DNA of 64,000 bases, taken from NCBI RefSeq assembly GCF_001403635.1, contig NZ_LN879466.1, forward strand, positions 460,254 to 524,253. The letters run 5' to 3'. A model generated the notes under the pieces. The model worked only from the letters and a program-made list of their open reading frames with translations. It ran no database searches and was not told where the DNA came from. This DNA comes from Clostridium massiliamazoniense (lineage in GTDB: Bacteria; Bacillota; Clostridia; Clostridiales; Clostridiaceae). Positions 26,004-35,121 of this stretch are shown piece after piece (within the stretch, counting starts at the first letter, position 1; each line of letters begins with the position of its first letter). Made by a program: the position numbers and the translations under genes.

Positions 26004-28488
26004 GGATATTACAAAAAGATACCTTTTTGAAAATAGAGGAAGAACTATAACTACTATATGTGGAATAATTTTATCTATATCTCTTATAACTGCTATTATG
26101 TTTTTTACTAAAGGAATACATCAAGGTTTTATAAATAGGGAAATTGATGCAAGTGGAGCATATCATATAGCATTCACAGGACTTTCAAAGGATGAACTTT
26201 CTAGAATGAGTGCACATCCTGCTGTTAAAAATGTAGGATTATTTAATAATTTAGGTCTTATAACTGCAAATAATGGAGAATATGATTATAAGTTTTTATT
26301 AAATGAAGTAACAAGTGGAGAGGAGCATTTATTTCCTTATGATATAGTAGAGGGACGCTTTGGAAAAAATGAGTCAGAAGCGGTTATAGACAAAGTTACT
26401 ATAAAGGAAATGAGGAAATCTATAGGTGATAATGTAACTATAGAAGCTAATGGAAAAAAATCTAACTACAAAGTTGTTGGAATAATAGATAATGAAGCAC
26501 TTAATGAAGCAAAAAAAGAGGGAAGTATAGTAATATCTAAAAGTAATGTTTCATTAGGAGAAGAAACTTTAGCAGCTTTTGAAGGGAAAACAAAGGGATT
26601 AAGAAAAACTTTAGATGAGCTTAAAACTATGACATCTAAGGAAGGAAATGAAAATAATTATTATTTATCTTATATTGGTGCAGGGAAAGATATAAAAAGA
26701 AATGCAGCTATAGTATCAATGGCAGTAATTATAATTTCTCTTGTTATAGTAAGTACAGTATTAGTTATAAAAAATTCTTTTTATATAAGTATAGTTTCAA
26801 GACTTAAAGAGTTTGGATTGTTAAAAGCTATAGGGGCAACTACAAAGCAGCTTAGGTCTATGATTATAAAAGAAGCAAATATTATTGCATTAATATCAAT
26901 TCCTTTTGGTTTGTTTTTTGGAACTATAGCCATAATAGTTGTGGAAAAAGTTTTATATATGATATCTGACCAAATTTTAATAAATATTAAAATAGAGTGG
27001 TGGATTTTAGCTTTAGCAGCTATTTTAGGTTTTGTAACAACTTATATATGTGCTTTTCTTCCTACTTTAGAGCTTAAAAAGATATCAGCACTTGAAGCAA
27101 TTGATAATAGAAATGGAATAAAGAAAGAAAAAATAAAAAGAAGAAAACATAGTTTCATAGAAAAGTTTTTTAATATAAGAACTGTAATGGCTTATAGAAA
27201 TATAAAAAGAAATAAAAGAAGATATAATTCTACAGTTTTAGGTCTTACTATAAGTATGATAATATTCATTGTCTTTTCTAGTTATATGAGAATTGTTATG
27301 AATGATACTTTAGGATATACAGAAGCTAGTTTAGATACTCCAGATATAACAACTTATATTTATAATAATGAAAAAAGTAAAGTAGATTCTTTATTAAATG
27401 AACTTCAAAAGATTAAAGGAATAACTATATTTGAACATAATAGTCTTGGTACAGGGCTTTTGGGACAAATAATTAAAAAGGATAATCTTAATAAAGAAAT
27501 TTTTAATAAAGATAATAATTATATGTCAAGAAATGAGCTAAATAAAGATTATGACATTCTTGCTCCTGCTATTTATAGTACAGAGTTAAGAGAAGATACT
27601 ATTTCTGTTTTAGATAAATATTTAATTGAGGGTAAAATAAATTTAGAGGATATGAAAAAGAATAATGGAATTATAATAGTTAACAATAGGTTTCATTATC
27701 TTGAAAATAAATTTAGAGGAAGAGTTTCAAATTTAAAAGTTGGAGATAAGCTATATTTAGATAGTTATTTTAATATTGAGTATGATGAATCTGGAAAAAT
27801 TAAAAATTATAAAAAGGATGGAGTAAAAGAATTTAATGTAGTTGCAATAGTTGATGAACTTCCAACAGGATTAGAGACTTATGATTATATAGTGGATAAT
27901 AATAGCATAAAAGAACTTTTAGGTGATAATTATAATGATTGCTTAGACCTTGATAGTATTCAAATAAGAATAACAGATTATAACAATAAGGAATCTATAC
28001 ACAATAATATTAAGGAGATATTTGAAAAGTACAGTGTCAATTATTATGATGAAAAAGAGGCTATGAAGGAAAGTAACGAATTTATAAATCAAATTAGATT
28101 TTTAGTCTATGGATTCATAATTGTTTTAGGGCTTATAAGCTGTACTAATATTTTTAATACTATGTCCACCAATATAATTTTTAGAAGAAGAGAAATTGCT
28201 TCCCTTAGGGCAATTGGTATGAGTAAAAAAGAAATAAGAAATATGATTATGAAAGAGGGAGCTTTATATGGAATTATAAGTTTAATTTATGCAACTATAA
28301 TAGGAACAATAATAAACTTTATGTTATATAGGAATCTCTTAACAATAACTAATTTTAAATTCGTTATACATTTTGATGTAATATTATTTATTGGTATAAT
28401 TGGAACTTTAGTAGGTGTTATAGCATCTTTAATACCTCTTAGAAAAGTAGATCATAGTTCTATTATAGAAAATTTAAAGGGTGAATAA
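25990..28488 (+). CDS. FtsX-domain ABC permease
   Basis: 832 residues. TTG 25990 is preferred because gagaggt lies 7 bases ahead; GTG 25981 is possible. Layout: one N-terminal helix (about 15-38), an extracellular domain, three helices (about 245-370), a central helix (about 415), a second extracellular domain of about 250 residues, and three C-terminal helices (about 690-825). The two FtsX domains share LLKAIGAT and SLRAIGMSKKEIR. This eight-helix plan resembles two-domain FtsX permeases. The following two-component system may sense its substrate, but a terminator and a repeat lie between. Confidence 0.92.
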   Translation: MKTYRDITKRYLFENRGRTITTICGIILSISLITAIMFFTKGIHQGFINREIDASGAYHIAFTGLSKDELSRMSAHPAVKNVGLFNNLGLITANNGEYDYKFLLNEVTSGEEHLFPYDIVEGRFGKNESEAVIDKVTIKEMRKSIGDNVTIEANGKKSNYKVVGIIDNEALNEAKKEGSIVISKSNVSLGEETLAAFEGKTKGLRKTLDELKTMTSKEGNENNYYLSYIGAGKDIKRNAAIVSMAVIIISLVIVSTVLVIKNSFYISIVSRLKEFGLLKAIGATTKQLRSMIIKEANIIALISIPFGLFFGTIAIIVVEKVLYMISDQILINIKIEWWILALAAILGFVTTYICAFLPTLELKKISALEAIDNRNGIKKEKIKRRKHSFIEKFFNIRTVMAYRNIKRNKRRYNSTVLGLTISMIIFIVFSSYMRIVMNDTLGYTEASLDTPDITTYIYNNEKSKVDSLLNELQKIKGITIFEHNSLGTGLLGQIIKKDNLNKEIFNKDNNYMSRNELNKDYDILAPAIYSTELREDTISVLDKYLIEGKINLEDMKKNNGIIIVNNRFHYLENKFRGRVSNLKVGDKLYLDSYFNIEYDESGKIKNYKKDGVKEFNVVAIVDELPTGLETYDYIVDNNSIKELLGDNYNDCLDLDSIQIRITDYNNKESIHNNIKEIFEKYSVNYYDEKEAMKESNEFINQIRFLVYGFIIVLGLISCTNIFNTMSTNIIFRRREIASLRAIGMSKKEIRNMIMKEGALYGIISLIYATIIGTIINFMLYRNLLTITNFKFVIHFDVILFIGIIGTLVGVIASLIPLRKVDHSSIIENLKGE

Positions 28489-28577
28489 AATTCTGACTTT
28501 AAACTAGCTATATAGTATCACAGCAGAGAAAGATAATTTTCTAAGGCTATGTTCAAGAATAATGTTGATTATCTAAC

Positions 28578-28618
28578 AAAAAGTTAAATGGATCTTAATA
28601 GATCCATTTAACTTTTTA
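28578..28618 (+). terminator. Terminator of the ABC operon
   Basis: aaaaagttaaatggatc and gatccatttaactttttа-type arm pair exactly over 17 bases (28578-28594, 28601-28617). Confidence 0.85.
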
Positions 28619-28768
28619 GTTTAATATTGATTAATTTATATATTTAATTAAATATGTAATAATAGATTATAAAATTAATTTATATCAATAATTCTTTATA
28701 AATTAAATATTAGTTTATATTATTTTAATATTACAATAAGGGAAAATTTGTTATTATTAAATTATGCT

Positions 28769-28894
28769 TTATCTGATAGCTAGAGGCTGTAATACTTCTA
28801 TCTTATATAAATAAACAGCATCACGCTTCTAGATAACTACGACTAAGCATTCAGATGGAGTCAAAACTCCACCTGAATTAAGTCTACGTTTATA
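28769..28894 (+). repeat. Module M repeat, plus orientation
   Basis: Starts atctgatagctagaggctg, then aatacttctatctt, acagcatcacgcttctagat, the hairpin ttcagatggagt/actccacctgaa and the tail gaattaagtctacgtttata. Its end is 32 bases from the response-regulator start. Rest of the 28489-28925 gap: terminator and AT-rich DNA, plus a P-like scrap actagctatatag at 28502. Confidence 0.9.
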
Positions 28895-28925
28895 TGAAAG
28901 GTAATGTGATAAAGGGGGATTATGG

Positions 28926-29615
28926 GTGAGTAAGGTTTTACTTTTAGAAGATGATGATGCGCTTGCTATGGCAATAGAATTTAATTTAGTGGATGAAGGA
29001 TTTACTGTAAGTAGAGTAGGAACTGTAAAGGAAGCAAAAGAGAAGTTTTCTGAAGAGTTTCATATGGTGCTTTTAGATGTTATGCTTCCTGATGGAAGTG
29101 GATATGATGTATGCAAATATATAAGGGAAAAAAGTAATGTTCCTATAATATTTTTAACTGCTTGTGATGATGAAGTTAATGTTGTTTTAGGCCTTGAAAT
29201 AGGAGCTGATGATTATATAACTAAGCCTTTTAGGGCAAAGGAACTTATTACTAGAATGAAAGCTAATATAAGAAGGTATAAGTTATCATCAGGAAAAGGA
29301 ATTATAAAAAGTGGTGATTTAGAAGTTAATATAAATAGTTGCAGTTGTAGTATTGATGGAGAAAATTTATCATTAACTCCAGCGGAGTACAAGCTTCTTC
29401 TTGTATTTTTGAAAAATCCTATGAGTGTTCTTAGTAAATCACAGCTTTTAGATAGTATTTATGATTATGATATGGCTTTAGTGGATGATAAAACTTTAGC
29501 TGTTTATATAAGAAGACTTAGAGAAAAAATAGAGACAGACTCAAGCTCTCCTCAATACATAGTAAATAAAAGAGGATTAGGTTACATATGGAATAAAAAT
29601 GTAACAAGGCATTAG
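28926..29615 (+). CDS. OmpR-family response regulator
   Basis: 229 residues from GTG 28926, with aaaggggg upstream (the ATG at 28922 runs into a stop). Receiver with EDDD (8-11), Asp51 in LLDVMLPDG and TKPFRAKELI; winged helix ending KRGLGYIWN. Forms an operon with the kinase 12 bases on. Lies behind an FtsX-type exporter, so a peptide-antibiotic or envelope-stress response is a reasonable inference. Confidence 0.95.
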   Translation: MSKVLLLEDDDALAMAIEFNLVDEGFTVSRVGTVKEAKEKFSEEFHMVLLDVMLPDGSGYDVCKYIREKSNVPIIFLTACDDEVNVVLGLEIGADDYITKPFRAKELITRMKANIRRYKLSSGKGIIKSGDLEVNINSCSCSIDGENLSLTPAEYKLLLVFLKNPMSVLSKSQLLDSIYDYDMALVDDKTLAVYIRRLREKIETDSSSPQYIVNKRGLGYIWNKNVTRH

Positions 29616-29626
29616 GGGGAGAGACA

Positions 29627-30874
29627 ATGGATGTTTTTGAAAATAAGGAACTCTTGAAATCATCTAAGAATTTTATAATTTTAGGGGTTATAGCTTTAAT
29701 TTTTATTAATATATGTAACTTATATATTTCTACAATATATAAAAAGGCATTTATAAATTATCAAGGAAGGACTACAGCAACTATTTTGGAGTTGTATCCA
29801 GAAGCAGAAGAGGCTGTTGTGAGAGCTATCACTAAGGGGCAAGATATAGAACGTGAAAATAAAGGGAAAGCTATTCTTAATAAGTACATGTACAGTGAGA
29901 ATATTAAGAATGGGCTTTTTAATGATACTGTAGGAATAGGGAATAAGAGTTTTTATTTATTGAATGGTTTTATATTAGTTTTATTATCAATTTCTATATT
30001 TTTAAATTATAAAAGTCATAAGAAGATTTATGAAAAAATAGCTCTTATAGAGAAATGGGTTGATGACTTACTAACTAATAAGGAACAATTTAAAATAAGG
30101 GATATAGAGTCAGGAGAAATATCAAAATTACTTATGTCTATTAATAAAGTTAATAGAATTGTATGGGAAAGTCTTGAAAATGTAAAAAAGGAAAAGGAAT
30201 TTTTAATTAACCTTTTATCTGATATATCCCATCAGCTTAGAACTCCTCTTAGTTCTATAATGCTCAATAATGAGCTTTTGTGTAAAAGGGAACTTAAGCG
30301 TGAAATGCAAATTAAGGTTTTAGATAGTAATGAAAAACAGCTTGTAAGGATGCAAACTCTTGTAGAAAATCTTTTGAAACTTGCAAAACTAGATGCTGGA
30401 GCTATAAAATTCAAGAATGAAAATACTCCAATAAAAGAGTCAGTTGCAGGAGCAGTAAATCATTTGAAGGAAATTGCTGAAAGTAATGAAGTTACCATAA
30501 GTATTAGAGAGGAAAGCAAAGGAAGTAATAATCTTTATTATGATAAGTTTTGGATGGAAGAAGCTCTTCTGAACATTATTAAAAATTGTATAGAGCATTC
30601 CTATGAAAAAGGAGAAGTAAGCATTACTATAAGGGAGGAAAATATCTTTACTAGAATAATAGTTGAAGATAAAGGAGAAGGAATACATAGTGATGAAATT
30701 GATTATGTATTTAATAGATTTTTTAAGAGTAGTAGAAGTAAAAAGAGAGATAGTGCAGGCATAGGTCTAGCATTAGCTAAAACCATAATTGAAGGACAAA
30801 ATGGAAATATAAGTGTAAGTAGTGAAATTGGGGTAGGAACTAAATTTGAAATAGCACTTTTACAAAATTATTAA
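29627..30874 (+). CDS. Sensor histidine kinase
   Basis: 415 residues, gggggag before ATG 29627. Two membrane segments (about 15-36 and 108-127) enclose an extracellular part of about 70 residues, short for ligand binding. HAMP-like linker, HisKA with His202 in SDISHQLRTPLSS, HATPase_c with NIIKNCIEHS, VEDKGEGIH and GIGLALAKTI. Gln after the His (SHQLRTP) is the less common variant of the H-box seen in several Clostridium kinases. Partner of the preceding regulator. Confidence 0.94.
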   Translation: MDVFENKELLKSSKNFIILGVIALIFINICNLYISTIYKKAFINYQGRTTATILELYPEAEEAVVRAITKGQDIERENKGKAILNKYMYSENIKNGLFNDTVGIGNKSFYLLNGFILVLLSISIFLNYKSHKKIYEKIALIEKWVDDLLTNKEQFKIRDIESGEISKLLMSINKVNRIVWESLENVKKEKEFLINLLSDISHQLRTPLSSIMLNNELLCKRELKREMQIKVLDSNEKQLVRMQTLVENLLKLAKLDAGAIKFKNENTPIKESVAGAVNHLKEIAESNEVTISIREESKGSNNLYYDKFWMEEALLNIIKNCIEHSYEKGEVSITIREENIFTRIIVEDKGEGIHSDEIDYVFNRFFKSSRSKKRDSAGIGLALAKTIIEGQNGNISVSSEIGVGTKFEIALLQNY

Positions 30875-30901
30875 AACTTATTAGTTATTATAAGGATTTA
30901 A

Positions 30902-30935
30902 GCCATCTTTTAGATAAAAGGTGGTGTTATTTTTA
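30902..30935 (+). terminator. Terminator of the third two-component system
   Basis: gccatctttt and aaaggtggt pair around agata, followed by T-rich sequence. Confidence 0.6.
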
Positions 30936-30992
30936 TAGATATATTTTTATCTGTCTATATAGCTAGCTAAAAGACAGATAGATGATATATCT
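30936..30992. repeat. Minimal module P hairpin
   Basis: tttttatctgtctatatagctagctaaaagacagatagatgatatatc-like stretch: atctgtct pairs with agacagat. It keeps the outer stem and the tatatagctag motif of module P but has lost the long arms. Confidence 0.6.
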
Positions 30993-30999
30993 TTATTTA

Positions 31000-31092
31000 T
31001 TAATGTGTTCTATATACTAATAATTTAAGTATCGCAAAAGCTAGATATAATAGTAAAAAAATTTCACTAATGTAGATTATTGCATTTGCCAT
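31000..31092 (-). CDS. Tiny membrane peptide, 30 aa
   Basis: Minus-strand ATG 31092 has aaggggga just upstream (9 bases), a very strong ribosome site. The product MANAIIYISEIFLLLYLAFA..., ending LVYRTH, is one hydrophobic helix with a single Glu. It resembles in size and pattern the 31-aa peptide encoded at 42716-42811 (shared AN, IY, E, L.Y and a basic residue after the helix). KdpF-like subunits have this look, but no kdp genes are near. Probably real and a small membrane regulator or subunit; function unknown. Confidence 0.65.
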   Translation of the reverse strand: MANAIIYISEIFLLLYLAFAILKLLVYRTH

Positions 31093-31289
31093 TTATATAT
31101 TCCCCCTTGGTTTAAAAATATATAAAAAATTATAATTATAAGTAAGTATTATAGGGTTATTAAATCATTACATTAAATTAAAAAAATTTAATAATAAATA
31201 TATATTAAGAAATAAAATTTAAAAATTGATGAATAAAATGCTTTATATATTGTAATTGGAGGAAGATGTATTCTAAACTAATAGAAATT

Positions 31290-31410
31290 CATAAACTAAG
31301 ACTTAATTCAAGCTTAGCTGAATTTAAGCTGAAGTCATTTAGGGGGATGTATCTGTTTATCTCTAGTTTATAGAAGTTTGGAGTATTACAGACACTCGTC
31401 ATCAGATAAA
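31290..31410 (-). repeat. Module M repeat, minus orientation
   Basis: Read on the minus strand: tttatctgatgacgag, gtctgtaatactcc, cttctata, gagataaacagat, then a hairpin ttcagctt/aagcttgaa and the tail gaattaagtcttagttta. Arms differ from the 28769 copy but still pair. It lies 40 bases before the gene at 31450. The rest of 31093-31449 is AT-rich. Confidence 0.85.
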
Positions 31411-31449
31411 TTTTATTAGGCTATGTGTCAAATATACAGGAGGATATTT

Positions 31450-31632
31450 ATGGAATTACTTAGTGGTATAATGAGTTTGCTTATAATATTATTAGTAATA
31501 GTTCTTTGTGGAAATAATAATGGATCTGGTGGAACTTTCCATGGTGGAGATAACTCAAGTGGCGGATGTGATTTTTTTAGTAGTCACGACGGGTGCGATT
31601 GTGGGGATTTTGGAGACTGTGGGGGCGATTGA
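31450..31632 (+). CDS. Small anchored protein with Cys/Gly/Asp-rich tail
   Basis: 60 residues; ATG 31450 follows acagg|agg. Residues about 3-20 form one hydrophobic helix. The rest is Gly, Asn, Ser, then GGCDFF, HDGCDCGDFGDCGGD with five Cys and many Asp. Two His are also present. Such tails bind metal or cross-link; some peptide toxins and metal-binding small proteins look similar. No homologue recognised. Neighbouring genes are heme oxygenase (converging) and a tiny membrane peptide. Confidence 0.7.
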   Translation: MELLSGIMSLLIILLVIVLCGNNNGSGGTFHGGDNSSGGCDFFSSHDGCDCGDFGDCGGD

Positions 31633-31647
31633 ATTTTAAAATAAAAA

Positions 31648-31767
31648 TACTACTTTTATAAATGTATTTTTTTATCTGTTGAGATAGCGATATAGATACA
31701 AATGAGGAGTCTATATAGCTAGATAAAAGGCAGAGAGGATGTATCTGTAATTTGATACATCCTCTTT
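31648..31767. repeat. Module P repeat, shortened, with terminator
   Basis: tactacttttataaatgtattt, ttatctgttgagatagc, ctatatagctagataaaaggcag, then agaggatgtatc/gatacatcctct and T run (31732-31765). The arm apex is deleted relative to 3882-4076. It separates the converging Cys-rich and hemO genes. Confidence 0.85.
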
Positions 31768-31779
31768 CTTAATTTTATA

Positions 31780-32415
31780 TTAAAATAATTTTGATTCTAA
31801 TTCAGTTGATATTCCTATATTATATAAGTATGAATTTGCAATTTCATTTAAAAAAGCATTTTCTGTTTCAGCGTTTAAATTTATAGAAGATAATTTTATT
31901 CTATAACTAAAAACATAATCCTTTATATCTGTGATTTCTGGGAATTTATAATAGTTTAATCCCTCATCCTCTTGAATATAATTTTCTTTTACTACTTGAT
32001 ATATAGTTCTTCCTCCAAATAAATCTGCTAAAAATCTAGTATAAGCATGAGCAACAATTAAAATTGGATTTTCTTTTGAAATTTCTTCTATTCTTGAAAC
32101 ACAAGCTTTAGTTGAAGCTAAAAGTTCTAATTTAGCTACCTTATCCTTTAGGATATATTCTACATCTTTTTTTAATGCTTCAGAACGATATAATTCTGGA
32201 GTAATAAAAGGTTTTATGTCAGGTAAATCTTTAGAATTTTCAAGGGCATTTTCTATAGCTTTGTACACAGCCATGTAGTTAAATAAAAATTCTGCATATG
32301 TCTCTTTAGAAGCATTTCCATCTATAAGTCTTTTATTAAAGCCTGTTGATTCAGCAGCCTTATGTAAGTTTTTATTATTTTCTCTTATTTTTGATGAGAA
32401 ATCTTGTAAATTCAT
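31780..32415 (-). CDS. hemO: Heme oxygenase (HemO/HmuO type)
   Basis: 211 residues, all-helical heme oxygenase family. Opens heme to biliverdin, CO and iron. Proximal heme ligand His18 in NLHKAAE; distal-helix glycines in LADLFGGR (about 141-148) are as in the family. ATG 32415 follows ggagg; the longer form includes that site. From memory, hemO of C. perfringens has been reported under the VirR/VirS-VR-RNA cascade; I see no VirR-box-like repeat here, consistent with indirect control. The role is iron release from host heme and oxygen or CO handling. Confidence 0.9.
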   Translation of the reverse strand: MNLQDFSSKIRENNKNLHKAAESTGFNKRLIDGNASKETYAEFLFNYMAVYKAIENALENSKDLPDIKPFITPELYRSEALKKDVEYILKDKVAKLELLASTKACVSRIEEISKENPILIVAHAYTRFLADLFGGRTIYQVVKENYIQEDEGLNYYKFPEITDIKDYVFSYRIKLSSINLNAETENAFLNEIANSYLYNIGISTELESKLF

Positions 32416-32950
32416 GTTAATTCCTCCTAGCATATTATAAATATTGTTATTTAAATGATAATATTTATCAATTAAAAAATCAATAATTTATTTTATAAAA
32501 TTTAAAAAAATGAAATTTTTTATTGATGAAAGAAAAATGATAATCTTTTATATTTTCATATAATTATAGAAATCATCATCAAAAAATAAATATTAGTCAT
32601 TTTTAGTATTTCCGATTTTAAATTTTATATTGAAAATAGCTCAATAAAACTAGATAAATTTTAATATTAATTTATAAATAAATATATTAAAATTTTAATA
32701 AATATCTAAAAAATATAAAAATAAATGTTGAAATGATTTATTTTTTATCTAAAGTAAAGAAATTTTGAAAAAATTTTAAATTGCTATTTATTAATTCAGA
32801 GAAAAATAGTAGAATATAAATAGAGCAAAATTAAATTTAGAATAAATAGAGATTATTAAATATAGATTTGGAGCAGTTATAATACTGCTAATATTTTTAA
32901 AGTTAATTCAGAGTATTTTGATATGAATATAAGATTTAGGAGGAAGAAAG
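32416..32950. other. Spacer between hemO and sufC
   Basis: 535 bases, extremely AT-rich, no supported gene and no repeat copy. Must hold promoters for both divergent genes. I looked for an Fe-S regulator (IscR-like) site before sufC and did not find one I could defend. Confidence 0.5.
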
Positions 32951-33688
32951 ATGAAATTATTAGAAGTTAAGGGGCTTAAAACAGTAGCGGACGACAAAGA
33001 AATATTAAAGGGATTAGATTTAACTATTAATAAAGGTGAAGTTCATGTAATTATGGGACCTAATGGAGCAGGAAAATCAACTCTTGCAAATACACTTATG
33101 AGTCACCCAAGATATAAACAAGTTGCTGGGGAAATTATTTTAGATGGTGAGGATATATCAAATCTTAAAACTGATGAGAGAGCTAAAAAGGGTTTATTTT
33201 TATCATTCCAAACACCAGAAGAAATTCCAGGAGTAACAGTTGAGAATTTCTTAAAGACTGCAAAAAGAGAAATTACAGGAGAACCAGTTAAATATCTTAA
33301 GTTTAGTAATGAACTTAAAAAAATTAGTGATAGCTTAAAAATAAAGAATGGATATTTAAGAAGATACCTTAATGTTGGTTTCTCAGGAGGAGAAAAGAAA
33401 AAGAATGAAGTATTACAACTACTTGCATTAAATCCTAAAGTTGCAATACTTGATGAAACAGATTCAGGTCTAGATGTAGATGCAGTAAGAATCGTTTCAG
33501 AAGGAATTAAAATGTTTACTAATGAAGATAATGCAGTTTTAATAATAACTCATAATAATAAAATATTAGAAAGTTTAAAAGTTGATTATGTTCATGTTTT
33601 AGTAGATGGAAAAATAGTTAAAACAGGTGATGCATCACTTGCAGATGAAATTCAATTAAATGGTTTTGAACAATTTAAAAATAACTAA
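32951..33688 (+). CDS. sufC: Fe-S assembly ATPase SufC
   Basis: 245 residues, ABC-type ATPase of the SUF scaffold. Walker A GPNGAGKST, signature FSGGEKKKNE, Walker B VAILDETDSGLD and ITHNN H-loop are intact. aggagga precedes ATG 32951. First of five genes sufC-B-D-S-U, the standard Gram-positive order. It powers conformational change of SufBD during cluster building. Confidence 0.97.
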   Translation: MKLLEVKGLKTVADDKEILKGLDLTINKGEVHVIMGPNGAGKSTLANTLMSHPRYKQVAGEIILDGEDISNLKTDERAKKGLFLSFQTPEEIPGVTVENFLKTAKREITGEPVKYLKFSNELKKISDSLKIKNGYLRRYLNVGFSGGEKKKNEVLQLLALNPKVAILDETDSGLDVDAVRIVSEGIKMFTNEDNAVLIITHNNKILESLKVDYVHVLVDGKIVKTGDASLADEIQLNGFEQFKNN

Positions 33689-33708
33689 GATGAGGGGAGG
33701 GTACATTA

Positions 33709-35121
33709 ATGGAAGACAATAAAAAAAGAACTCAAATTCAAGAAATGAATAGAGGAATTTACGATATAAAGAACAAAGATGAATTTAGTTATAAAACAGA
33801 TAGAGGACTTACAAGAGAAATAGTTGAAACTATTTCAAGAGAGAAAAATGAACCAGAATGGATGAGAGATTTTAGATTAAATGCTCTTGAAGTTTACAAT
33901 GAAATAGATTTACCAACTTGGGGACCAGATTTATCAGCTCTTAATATGGATAACATAGTAGCTTATGTTAAACCAAAAGGAAAGCTTGCAGAATCATGGG
34001 ATGAAGTTCCAGAAGAAATTAAAAATACTTTTGATCTTTTAGGAATACCAGAAGCTGAGAAAGAATCTTTAGCAGGGGTTGGAGCTCAATATGATTCAGA
34101 GGTAGTTTACCATAGTATAAAGAAAGAACTTGTAGAGCAAGGTGTTATTTATACAGATATGGAAACAGCTTTAAAAGAACACGAAGATATTGTAAGAGAA
34201 TATTTTATGACTTGTGTACCTGTCCATGATCATAAATTTGCAGCACTTCATGGAGCTGTTTGGTCAGGAGGTTCTTTTGTATATGTACCAGAAGGAGTTC
34301 ATGTTGATATACCACTTCAATCATACTTTAGATTAAATTCACCTGGAGCAGGACAATTTGAACATACTATGATTATTGTAGAAAAGGGAGCCAGTCTACA
34401 TTTTATAGAGGGATGTTCAGCTCCTAAGTATAATTTAACTAACTTACATGCAGGATGTGTAGAGTTATTTGTAAAAGAGGGAGCAAAACTTAGATATTCT
34501 ACTATAGAGAACTGGTCAAAGAATATGATGAATCTTAATACTAAAAAAGCTTTAGTAGATAAAGATGGAACAATTGAATGGGTATCAGGTTCCTTTGGTT
34601 CAAAGGTTTCTATGCTTTATCCAACAAGTGTATTAAGAGGTGAAAATGCTAAGTCAGAATTTACAGGAGTATCTTTTGCTGGTGCAGGACAAGATTTAGA
34701 CACTGGTGCAAAGGTTATTCATGCTGCTAAAAATACATCTTCTACAATAAATTCAAAGTCTATTTCAAAGGATGGTGGAATTGCAACTTATAGAGGTTTA
34801 GTTAAAGTTACACCAGGTGCTGAAGGATCAAAATCTACAGTTTCTTGTGAATCATTAATGCTTGATGATTTATCAAAATCAGATACTATACCAGTTATTG
34901 ATATGGCTACTGATAAGGTAGAAATGAGTCACGAAGCTAAAATAGGAAAAATTAGTGATGAGGCAATATTCTATTTAATGAGTAGAGGTATAAGTGAAGA
35001 AGAAGCGAAAGCAATGATAGTTAGGGGATTTGTTGAACCTATATCAAAAGAATTACCACTTGAGTATGCAGTTGAGATGAATAATTTAATTACTCTTGAA
35101 CTTGAAGGGAGTATAGGATAA
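33709..35121 (+). CDS. sufB: Fe-S assembly scaffold SufB
   Basis: 470 residues. Beta-helical scaffold that receives sulfur and iron. Conserved stretches: PEWMRDFRLNALE, FVYVPEGVHVDIPLQ, FIEGCSAPKYN, and the C-terminal FYLMSRGISEEEAKAMIVRGF that contacts SufC. ggggagg precedes ATG 33709. Stop overlaps the sufD start by one base. Confidence 0.97.
   Translation: MEDNKKRTQIQEMNRGIYDIKNKDEFSYKTDRGLTREIVETISREKNEPEWMRDFRLNALEVYNEIDLPTWGPDLSALNMDNIVAYVKPKGKLAESWDEVPEEIKNTFDLLGIPEAEKESLAGVGAQYDSEVVYHSIKKELVEQGVIYTDMETALKEHEDIVREYFMTCVPVHDHKFAALHGAVWSGGSFVYVPEGVHVDIPLQSYFRLNSPGAGQFEHTMIIVEKGASLHFIEGCSAPKYNLTNLHAGCVELFVKEGAKLRYSTIENWSKNMMNLNTKKALVDKDGTIEWVSGSFGSKVSMLYPTSVLRGENAKSEFTGVSFAGAGQDLDTGAKVIHAAKNTSSTINSKSISKDGGIATYRGLVKVTPGAEGSKSTVSCESLMLDDLSKSDTIPVIDMATDKVEMSHEAKIGKISDEAIFYLMSRGISEEEAKAMIVRGFVEPISKELPLEYAVEMNNLITLELEGSIG

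Noticed and set aside
32416-32950. VirR box or IscR-like site between hemO and sufC
   Set aside because: No convincing direct repeats or IscR-type motif found by eye in this AT-rich spacer.
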